Below, piece after piece: positions 1-7,700 of a stretch of 19,518 nt of DNA; positions within the stretch are counted from its first letter, which is position 1; every line of letters begins with the position of its first letter. The DNA lies in contig WTJR01000104.1 of the NCBI GenBank assembly GCA_011524755.1, positions 1-19,518 of the forward strand, in the 5' to 3' direction. The notes below the pieces were generated by a model that did no database searches, was not told the DNA's origin, and saw only the letters and a list, made by a program, of their open reading frames with translations. The position numbers and the translations under genes are program-made. This DNA comes from Halieaceae bacterium. GTDB taxonomy: Bacteria; Pseudomonadota; Gammaproteobacteria; Pseudomonadales; Halieaceae.

Positions 1-641
1 TCAAAATATGCCTGCGTTTCAGTGGGGTCACGGAACATATCTTCTCGCGTGTAGCGAGGCTCATCTTCATCAAGCTCTCTCACAATCACGGCCGGGTTGC
101 CCGCAACGATGACATTGGCTGGTACATCTTTAGTAACCACTGAGCTTGCGGCAACAATACTATTGTCACCAATGGTCACTCCTTTCAAAACGGTGGACCG
201 GTCACCCAACCACACATTGTCGCCCAGCCGAACCGGTTTAGGTGTGCCATCTCGATTGACGCGGTCGTAAAGCCCATGCCAATCGGAGTCGGTGATGTAA
301 CTGCCATGGGCCATCATGCAGCCGTTCCCTAACACCACCTCGTCGCTAGCAGAGATTCTGGCGCCGGGGCTCATCAGGCAAGCATCGCCAATCTCGACAC
401 GCCCTTCGCCAAAATTGCGGCCCCATACGCCAATTTGCACTGGATGATGCATTTCCCCAATAGCTGTGAAGGAGTGCCCGATGCGGATATTAGGACCTGA
501 TATGATGACGAACCAGGGCGACATGATGGTTGAAAAAGCCCCCAATGATTCGCATCGCGGCGCGAGAAACCACCAGATCCAAAATGCGCGAAACTTCAGG
601 TACAACCGCTTTACCCAATAAGGTCTCACATCACGTCGCAT
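1..641 (-). CDS. Left-handed beta-helix acyltransferase (hexapeptide-repeat family), 3' end outside window
   Basis: My own reverse-strand reading gives an open frame from an ATG at 641 to the window edge: 213 complete codons with no stop, so the C-terminus is missing. An in-frame TAG at 648-650 lies just upstream, which makes 641 the only ATG start. The N-terminus is aromatic and basic (about residues 8-35, with FWIWWFLAPRCESLG). It is followed by imperfect hexapeptide repeats typical of a left-handed beta-helix, such as IGVWG, VEIGDAC, VVLGNGC, VRLGDNVWLGD and VTIGDNSIVAASSVV, and ends in the usual VIVAGNPAVIVREL-type cap. The family (WcaF/maltose-acetyltransferase-like) transfers acetyl or other acyl groups to sugars or small acceptors. 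The substrate cannot be read here. The Trp/Phe-rich N-terminus could associate with the membrane (inference). It is divergent from the methyltransferase gene starting at 700, with about 58 bp between them. Confidence 0.85.
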   Translation of the reverse strand, partial: MRRDVRPYWVKRLYLKFRAFWIWWFLAPRCESLGAFSTIMSPWFVIISGPNIRIGHSFTAIGEMHHPVQIGVWGRNFGEGRVEIGDACLMSPGARISASDEVVLGNGCMMAHGSYITDSDWHGLYDRVNRDGTPKPVRLGDNVWLGDRSTVLKGVTIGDNSIVAASSVVTKDVPANVIVAGNPAVIVRELDEDEPRYTREDMFRDPTETQAYF

Positions 642-682
642 GACAAGCTAGCCCGATACAATGAGGGTTTATGATCGCAACC

Positions 683-689
683 AAGAGGG
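683..689 (+). promoter_or_regulatory. Shine-Dalgarno site deciding the methyltransferase start
   Basis: AAGAGGG lies 10 bases before the ATG at 700. The alternative in-frame ATG at 661 has no purine-rich site in front of it and overlaps a TACAAT -10-like hexamer (657-662). The start at 700 is therefore preferred. Confidence 0.5.
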
Positions 690-699
690 CTCGTATCAA

Positions 700-1356
700 A
701 TGAATCGTGAGGACAACACCAGCGTCTACTCAAACCAGTCCTCGATTCACGGCGATCTCGCCAAGCTGGTACAAAAACACATGACATCAAGCTGGCAGGA
801 GCCGACACCCCCACACGATCGAGAGGCGATGAGGAAAATTCTCGTCTTGCTTAAGGCCCACGATGGACCGCTCATTTTGGACTCTTTTTGTGGAACAGGC
901 ATGAGCACGGCAAAACTCGCATCGCAGAACCCAAAAGCACTGGTCATTGGCATTGATAAATCGGCAGACCGACTGAGGCGTCACGAGCAAACGCTGTCGC
1001 ACAACTATCACCTGATACGTGGCAACTGCGAGCACATATGGTCTCAGTTGGTGGCAGCCAATGTTGAATGTGAACAGCACTATCTGCTGTATCCAAATCC
1101 TTGGCCCAAAAAGGCGCACCTCAAGCGAAGAATCCACGGCCACCCCTCGTTTCCATTACTCAAGCAATTAGGTGGCGCGATTGAGGTCAGAAGCAACTGG
1201 AAAATTTATGTCGATGAATTCGCTGCAGCAGCGCAGTTGCTAGGCCTAGATACTCAAGTCAAAAGCTTGTCAGCAACAGACCCTATGACACTGTTCGAAC
1301 GTAAGTATGCTGCAAATAGTGAAAATCTATGGGTATGTACAGCAGCTACAGCCTGA
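700..1356 (+). CDS. TrmB-like SAM-dependent methyltransferase (tRNA m7G methyltransferase family paralogue)
   Basis: A 218-residue protein from ATG 700; an in-frame ATG at 661 would add 13 residues. It shows a class I methyltransferase fold: SAM motif LILDSFCGTGMST at about 58-70 and an acidic strand-2 end VIGIDKS at 82-88. The TrmB signature follows at 131-149 (YPNPWPKKAH then LKRRIHGHP), and near the C-terminus comes the family's T.FE+KY element (about 197-203). TrmB makes N7-methylguanosine at tRNA position 46. The canonical enzyme normally has PDPW where this has PNPW. The N-terminus (SNQSSIHGDLAKLV) resembles, from memory, a second group of TrmB-like proteins found in many gammaproteobacteria whose target is not established. 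It may be a paralogue rather than the m7G46 enzyme itself, so no symbol is assigned. It sits upstream of cysE on the same strand with a 60-bp gap. Confidence 0.8.
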   Translation: MNREDNTSVYSNQSSIHGDLAKLVQKHMTSSWQEPTPPHDREAMRKILVLLKAHDGPLILDSFCGTGMSTAKLASQNPKALVIGIDKSADRLRRHEQTLSHNYHLIRGNCEHIWSQLVAANVECEQHYLLYPNPWPKKAHLKRRIHGHPSFPLLKQLGGAIEVRSNWKIYVDEFAAAAQLLGLDTQVKSLSATDPMTLFERKYAANSENLWVCTAATA

Positions 1357-1416
1357 GTCTCTGGAATCGGACTAGGTCTCTGCGCTACTGTGTGCGGTAA
1401 CAATAATGAGGACATC

Positions 1417-2241
1417 ATGACAGTGCACGCACTTCCTACCACAGACGCCGAGCACGCAAACGATCCGCTTTGGACCACGATTTGCGCCGAGGTGCGTGAA
1501 CTGATTCGCACGGAGCCTATGCTGGAGGACTTCCTGAGAGCCACTGTCCTTAACCACTCGAGCTTGGAAAGCGCCCTCAGTGCCCACCTCGGTAATCAGA
1601 TTGACTGCGCAACAATCCCCGCTCGCGTCCTTTGCCACGTCATCTCCGAGGCGTTTTCTACACGCGACGATATTCGCCAAGCCATGCGTGATGATCTGCA
1701 AGCAGTGGTTGAAAGAGACTCCGCATGCGAGTCATTTCATCTGCCGCTTCTCTACTTTAAGGGCTTTCACGCGCTACAGCTGCACCGAGTTGCAAACTGG
1801 CTTTGGCTACAAGGCCGACGATCACTTGCGCTGCTAATGCAGAGTAGAGCGTCTATGAAATTTGGCGTCGATATACACCCAGCCGCAACGTTCGGCAGTG
1901 GCATCATGTTGGATCATGCGACAGGCCTTGTGGTGGGTGAAACCGCCGTTGTCGGCAATCAGGTCTCGATACTACAAAGTGTGACACTCGGGGGCACGGG
2001 TAAAGAGCATGGCGACAGGCACCCGAAAATTTCTGATGGCGTATTGATCAGTGCTGGCGCAAAAATACTCGGGAACATCAGGGTTGGCGAGGGCGCCAAG
2101 GTGGGTGCAGGAAGCGTTGTCTTGCGAGATGTACCAGCTCACACAACTGTTGCGGGTGTTCCAGCCAAGGTTGTGGGAAGGCCCGACTCAGACCTTCCCG
2201 CACTTAACATGAATCATGAAATACCAGACTACGAGTGGTAA
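1417..2241 (+). CDS. cysE: Serine O-acetyltransferase
   Basis: A 274-residue protein, close to the 273 residues of E. coli CysE. It acetylates L-serine with acetyl-CoA to O-acetylserine, the committed step of cysteine synthesis in the cytoplasm. The N-terminal helical domain covers about 15-140, followed by the hexapeptide beta-helix. The catalytic pair is visible: Asp152 in FGVDIHPAA and His167 in MLDHATG. The CoA-binding stretch SILQSVTLGGTGK is at about 184-196. The ATG at 1417 is chosen because TGAGGA stands five bases before it; an in-frame GTG at 1390 would add nine residues without a better ribosome site. The C-terminus reads NMNHEIPDYEW. The terminal Ile that CysE normally inserts into the CysK active site is absent. 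The gene converges on hemE, and the two coding ends overlap by 13 bp. Confidence 0.95.
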   Translation: MTVHALPTTDAEHANDPLWTTICAEVRELIRTEPMLEDFLRATVLNHSSLESALSAHLGNQIDCATIPARVLCHVISEAFSTRDDIRQAMRDDLQAVVERDSACESFHLPLLYFKGFHALQLHRVANWLWLQGRRSLALLMQSRASMKFGVDIHPAATFGSGIMLDHATGLVVGETAVVGNQVSILQSVTLGGTGKEHGDRHPKISDGVLISAGAKILGNIRVGEGAKVGAGSVVLRDVPAHTTVAGVPAKVVGRPDSDLPALNMNHEIPDYEW

Positions 2242-3293
2242 GCCGGCGATAGCTCTATAACGGCGTCAACCATTGCTCCCACACACTCAGGATCAATTCC
2301 GGGTGTAATGCCGTGACCGAGATTGAAAATATGGCCAGTTCCAGAGCCATAGCTTTCCAGAATCTTCCCAACCTCTTCACGAATCCGCTCAGGCTGCGCG
2401 TTGAGCATGGCTGGGTCCATATTGCCCTGCAACGCGACCTTGTCACCCACCCGTGCGCGAGCCGCGCCAATATCGGTTGTCCAGTCGAGACCTACTGCAT
2501 CGGCGCCGCAGCCAGCAATTTGCTCCAACCACTGGCCGCCACCCTTGGTGAAGACAATGACGGGCACACGCCGGCCATCCGCTTCTCGAGGTAAACGCTC
2601 GACCACTGCTTGCATGTAGCGAAGAGAAAACTCTTGGTAATCGCTGTGGCTTAGCGAGCCGCCCCAGGTATCAAAAATTTGGAGCGCCTGTGCCCCCTGT
2701 TCAACCTGAGTTGTCAGATAAACCGCGACAGCGTCCGCAAGCTTATCGAGCAATTGATGCATCGCTGCAGGATTATTGAAAGCCAACGACTTTGTCTTTG
2801 CAAAATCCTTGGACGAACCACCCTCGACCATATAAGTAGCCAAGGTCCATGGAGAGCCAGAGAATCCAATCAGCGGAACCTTGCCATTGAGTTCCTTCCG
2901 AATTAAAGAAACGGCGTCCATGACATAGCCCAACTCATCCCGCGCTCTATTGGGCTCCAGAGCTGCGATCTCGGCCTCAGTCGACAAGGGCCTCTCAAAC
3001 CGAGGCCCTTCGCCTTCGGTGAAATAAAGCCCCAATCCCATGGCATCAGGGATGGTCAAAATATCTGAGAATAAGATGGCCGCGTCCATATCGTACCGGC
3101 GTAACGGCTGCATGGTGACCTCACAGGCGAGCTCCGGCTGGGTACACAAACCCATAAAGCTTCCGGCTTGAGCACGCGTGGCACGGTATTCAGGTAGATA
3201 ACGGCCCGCTTGGCGCATCATCCAGAGAGGTGTTCGGTCTACGGGCTCACGTAGCAAGGCCCGCAAAAATCTATCATTTTGCAGTGGTGCCAT
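2229..3293 (-). CDS. hemE: Uroporphyrinogen decarboxylase
   Basis: A 354-residue protein, the same length as E. coli HemE. It removes the four acetate carboxyls of uroporphyrinogen III to give coproporphyrinogen III in cytoplasmic haem synthesis. The signature PLWMMRQAGRYLPEYR is at 22-37, and the catalytic Asp77 lies in ILFSDILTIP. GFSGSPWTLATYMVEG and the C-terminal NLGHGITPG are also present. The open frame continues upstream to 3407, but the extra 38 residues do not fit the family and overlap gltD. The ATG at 3293 has a GGGGGA upstream and matches the HemE N-terminus. It lies 62 bp downstream of gltD on the same strand, probably the last gene of the gltBD transcript, as in pseudomonads. 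The stop codon is inside the cysE coding sequence on the other strand. Confidence 0.97.
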   Translation of the reverse strand: MAPLQNDRFLRALLREPVDRTPLWMMRQAGRYLPEYRATRAQAGSFMGLCTQPELACEVTMQPLRRYDMDAAILFSDILTIPDAMGLGLYFTEGEGPRFERPLSTEAEIAALEPNRARDELGYVMDAVSLIRKELNGKVPLIGFSGSPWTLATYMVEGGSSKDFAKTKSLAFNNPAAMHQLLDKLADAVAVYLTTQVEQGAQALQIFDTWGGSLSHSDYQEFSLRYMQAVVERLPREADGRRVPVIVFTKGGGQWLEQIAGCGADAVGLDWTTDIGAARARVGDKVALQGNMDPAMLNAQPERIREEVGKILESYGSGTGHIFNLGHGITPGIDPECVGAMVDAVIELSPAYHS

Positions 3294-3355
3294 ATCGGCA
3301 GGATCCCCCGAGTGGTCGCCTCTATGTGCAAACTCACTCTGATCTTTTTTTATAT

Positions 3356-4777
3356 TTAGACCGCTAGGTAATCCAAGATGCCCTCTGCGGCCTGCCTTCC
3401 TTCCCAAATGGCCGTAACCACTAAGTCGGATCCGCGTACCATATCACCACCAGCGAAGACTTTGGGATTTGTTGTTTGAAACTTGAACGTTTGGTGTTCG
3501 GGTGCAATCACGCCTTTCCAGTCATTCAATGCAATTTCCATGTCTGCCATCCACTGAGTTGGGCTCGGTTGAAACCCAAAGGCCATGATGATGGCATCCG
3601 CTTCGAGCGTGGCCTCGGAGCCCTCTACCTGCTCTGGTCGACGACGGCCATCGGGCCCAGGTTCACCCAACCGTGTTTCCACAACCTTGACTCCAATGGC
3701 TTCGCCAAAATAGTCCACAACGCCGACTGGCTGTCGGTTAAAGAGGAACTGCACACCTTCCTCGCGAGCATTTTGAACCTCACGACGTGAACCCGGCATA
3801 TTTTCCTCATCCCTACGGTAAACACAGAACACTTGCTCAGCCTGTTGCCGAACCGCCGTCCTCACACAGTCCATCGCAGTATCACCACCGCCTAGCACGA
3901 CAACAGTCTTACCTTTCAAATCGATGAAGTTTTCTTTTGGCTGTGCATAGCCCATTTTCTCATTCACATTCCCGACGAGATAATCGAGCGCCTTGTGAAC
4001 ACCGGGCAGGTCCTCACCATCGAAACCGCCCTGCATCGCTGTATAGGTCCCCATTCCAAGGAAAACAGCGTCGAACTCCTCGAGTAAATCATCTGCATCG
4101 ATATCGACACCAATCTCCGTATTGAGACGGAATTCAACGCCCATACCTTCAAAAACTTCCCGGCGACGCTGCATGACCTGCTTCTCAAGCTTGAACTGCG
4201 GAATACCGAAGGTTAATAGCCCACCAATTTCGGGATAGCGATCAAAGACAACGGGAGAAACGCCGTTACGAACCAAGATATCGGCACAGCCCAAGCCCGC
4301 AGGCCCAGCGCCGATAATAGCCACCCGTTTGCCCGTTGGAATGACGTCGGACAGATCCGGACGCCAACCCATTGCAAGCGCCGTATCAGTGATGTACTTC
4401 TCGGCATTACCAATGGTGACGGCACCAAAACCGTCGTGTAGCGTGCAGGCCCCTTCGCACAAACGATCTTGAGGGCAAACCCTGCCGCATACTTCAGGGA
4501 GTGTGTTGGTCTGATGACTCAGTTCCGCCGCCTCAAACAAACGCCCCTCTGCCAGTAGTTTTAGCCAGTTGGGTATCAAGTTATGAACAGGGCACTTCCA
4601 CTCACAATACGGATTCCCGCACTCCAGACATCGGTGAGACTGCTCAGCCGCAGTCTGCTCGGTAAACGGGTCATATATTTCGACGAACTCTTCCGTTCGA
4701 GACTGCATCGACCGCTTATTAGGGTCGCGCCGCTCGACATCGAGAAACTGGAATGGATTTGCTAATCGCTCAGTCAT
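3356..4777 (-). CDS. gltD: Glutamate synthase (NADPH) small subunit
   Basis: A 473-residue protein of normal length. It takes electrons from NADPH through FAD and iron-sulphur clusters and passes them to GltB for glutamate formation from 2-oxoglutarate and glutamine. Two N-terminal cysteine clusters bind [4Fe-4S]: Cys50, 53, 58, 62 and Cys97, 101, 107, 111. The FAD dinucleotide-binding motif VAIIGAGPAGLG starts at about 152, the NADPH motif VVVLGGGDTAMD is at 292-303, and the C-terminal FAD-contact segment reads FAGGDMVRGSDLVVTAI. The ATG at 4777 is 10 bp after the gltB stop, and its ribosome site overlaps that stop, which suggests translational coupling of the two subunits. Confidence 0.97.
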   Translation of the reverse strand: MTERLANPFQFLDVERRDPNKRSMQSRTEEFVEIYDPFTEQTAAEQSHRCLECGNPYCEWKCPVHNLIPNWLKLLAEGRLFEAAELSHQTNTLPEVCGRVCPQDRLCEGACTLHDGFGAVTIGNAEKYITDTALAMGWRPDLSDVIPTGKRVAIIGAGPAGLGCADILVRNGVSPVVFDRYPEIGGLLTFGIPQFKLEKQVMQRRREVFEGMGVEFRLNTEIGVDIDADDLLEEFDAVFLGMGTYTAMQGGFDGEDLPGVHKALDYLVGNVNEKMGYAQPKENFIDLKGKTVVVLGGGDTAMDCVRTAVRQQAEQVFCVYRRDEENMPGSRREVQNAREEGVQFLFNRQPVGVVDYFGEAIGVKVVETRLGEPGPDGRRRPEQVEGSEATLEADAIIMAFGFQPSPTQWMADMEIALNDWKGVIAPEHQTFKFQTTNPKVFAGGDMVRGSDLVVTAIWEGRQAAEGILDYLAV

Positions 4778-4785
4778 TGCGTCAG

Positions 4786-4790
4786 CCTCA
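4786..4790 (-). promoter_or_regulatory. gltD Shine-Dalgarno overlapping the gltB stop codon
   Basis: On the minus strand the gltB stop TGA (4790-4788) runs directly into GAGG (4789-4786), eight bases before the gltD ATG at 4777. Ribosomes finishing gltB would clear or reuse this site, so the two subunits are probably made in step (inference). Confidence 0.55.
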
Positions 4791-7700
4791 ATCTGTATAG
4801 CGGAATCGCGCCAGTAGTTGATGGAAGTCAGCCGCCTTGGGCTTTACCAACCAAAACTTACCAACGTAATCCTCGAAATTATCAAGAATTGTCTGTCCCC
4901 ACTGAGAACCCGTTTCAGCGACAAACTCTTCGATGTTGTCACGCAAGAAGTGTCGATGTGCCTCTGCGGCCTCACCGTTGATACGGTGAATTTCGACTAG
5001 CTCGCTGTTGTAGTGATCAGGGAATACACGATCTTGGTCGAGAACAAAGGCAACGCCGCCCGTCATACCCGCACCAAAGTTCAGGCCTGTCGATCCCAAC
5101 ACGGTGACACAGCCACCCGTCATGTACTCGCAGCAGTGGTCACCCGCGCCTTCAATAACCGCATGCGCGCCGGAGTTTCTAACAGCAAAGCGCTCTCCTG
5201 CGCACCCAGAAGCAAAGAGGCGTCCACCTGTGGCGCCATAGAGACAGGTATTCCCTATGATGCTCGCGTCGCGACTTTCAAATCGGCTATTTTTCGGTGG
5301 ATAAATCACCAGCTTTCCACCGGCCATACCCTTTCCAACGTAGTCGTTACAGTCGCCAGCTAGATACATATGCAGGCCACCGGCATTCCATACGCCGAAG
5401 CTCTGACCAGCTGTGCCTTTAAGTTTGAGAACAACAGGGGCATCTTCCATACCCAAGTTACCGTAGCGCTTGGCAATCTCCCCTGACAGTCTGGCGCCAA
5501 TGGAGCGATCGCAATTAGTCACGGTGAAGTCGAACTCACCGCCTTGCTTGCCCTCAATGGATGGCAGCACCTGCTCCAGTATCAGTGCAGCCTTTTCACC
5601 CTGGTCAAAGGGAGGGTTGCGCTCAACCTCACAGAACTGCGGCTGATCAACAGCGGTCTCGTCAGTCCATGTTATCGGGTGTAAATCGAGGGAGTGCTGC
5701 TTCTCGGTTGCGCCATCAATGTGCTCCAGAAGATCAACACGACCAATGAGGTCCTCGAGCTTGGAGACGCCCAAGGTCGCCATCCACTCGCGGGTCTCTT
5801 CAGCGACAAAGCGGAAGAAATTTACGACACGCTCCACGTCACCCACAAAGTGGTCCTCTCGGAGCTGATCGTTTTGCGTCGCGACACCGGTCGCACAATT
5901 ATTGAGGTGGCAGATACGTAGGTATTTACAGCCCATCGCAATCATTGGCGCTGTGCCGAAGCCAAAGCTTTCTGCACCCAAGATAGCGGCTTTGACAACG
6001 TCCAGACCCGTTTTCATTCCACCGTCTGCTTGCACGCGAATCTTTCCACGTAGTCGGTTGCCCCGCAGAGTTTGGTGGACCTCAGCGAGGCCCAGCTCCC
6101 AGGGAGAGCCCGCGTGCCGAATGGACGTTAGCGGACTAGCCGCGGTGCCACCGTCATAACCCGAGATGGTGATGAGGTCTGCGTAGGCTTTAGCAACACC
6201 GGCAGCGATTGTGCCGACTCCGGGTTCTGATACGAGTTTTACCGAGACCAAAGCGTCAGGGTTGACCTCCTTCAAATCGAAGATCAGCTGAGCCAAATCT
6301 TCGATCGAGTAAATGTCATGGTGCGGCGGTGGCGATATCAGTGTGACACCGGGAACCGAATAACGAAGGCGGGCAATGAGGTCGTTGACCTTGCCACCCG
6401 GCAACTGTCCGCCCTCACCTGGCTTCGCGCCCTGCGCCACCTTGATCTGTAGCACCTCAGCATTAACCAAGTAGTGCGGAGTAACGCCAAATCGTCCGGA
6501 GGCAATCTGCTTAATCTTGGAAACGCGGTTGGTGCCGTATCGCGCTGGATCTTCGCCACCTTCACCACTGTTCGAACGCGCACCAATCTCATTCATACCC
6601 ATCGCCAGCGCCTCATGCGCCTCCGGGGACAATGCACCCAAGGACATACCAGCAGAGTCGAAGCGCTTGAGAATCGCCTCAATGGGTTCGACCTCATCCA
6701 ATGCAATGGGTGTTGGACTAGGCTTTAGTTGCAGGAGATCACGCAAGGCAGCAACCGGCCGGTCATTACAATGATCAGCGTAAGTCTTGTAATCGCGTGT
6801 ATCGTTACTGACGACCGCTCGTTGCAAACTCATGACAACATCGGGGTTATAGGCGTGATACTCACCGCCGTGCACGTACTTCAATAAACCACCCGCAACC
6901 ACTGGCTTGCGCTTAAGTCTTGCCGTACGCGCCAGTTGCTTCTGGTCGAATTCCAAATGAGCAAAACCCGCGCCGGCAATTCTCGAGGAGACGCCCCGAA
7001 AGGCCATTTCAACCACTTCTGTGTCGAGACCCACCGCCTCGAAAAGCTGAGCACCTCGGTAGCTGTTCACCGCTGAAATGCCCATTTTGGACATAATTTT
7101 GAGCAAGCCCTTATTGATGCCTTTCCGGTAGTTCTTGTAGCAGACCGACGGCGCACCGAGGATCTCGCCACTGTTCAACTGGTCTGTCAGCACGCTGTAG
7201 GCCAGATAGGGATAGATCGCGGTCGCACCAAAGCCCAGCAAGCAGGCCACCTGATGCGAATCTCGTGCACTCCCCGTTTCGATAATGAGGTTTGAGTCTG
7301 CACGCAAGCCGTGGGCAATTAGGTGGTGATGCACCGCACCCGTAGCGAGTAGGCTGTGAATTGGAATTCGAGATTCGGCGATACTGCGATCAGAGAGCAC
7401 TAGGACGCTGGCGCCACCTGTCACGTGCGCAGCCGCCTCTTGGCAGAGTCTCTCAAGCGCCCCCTTGAGCGTGGTCACTTCAGGATCGTAGGTCGCATCG
7501 ATAACCTGAACCTTCAAGCCCGATTCATTCAGCGCTAGGACCGATTCAAACTTTCCTTGAGACAGGATAGGCGAGGTGAGGCTGACCCGGCGCGCATGTC
7601 GCTCGGTTTCCTCAAATAAGTTGCCTTCGCCTCCAAGGTCGACCTCGAGTGACATCACGATCGCTTCTCTCAAAGGATCAATGGGCGGGTTGGTTACCTG

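Noticed and set aside
640..675. Strong sigma70 promoter for the TrmB-like gene
   Set aside because: TACAAT (657-662) and TATGAT (670-675) resemble -10 elements, but no -35 hexamer is found at proper spacing, so I did not list a promoter.
3294..3407. N-terminal extension of hemE to 3407
   Set aside because: The extra 38 residues do not match HemE and overlap the gltD end. ATG 3293 gives the exact family length.
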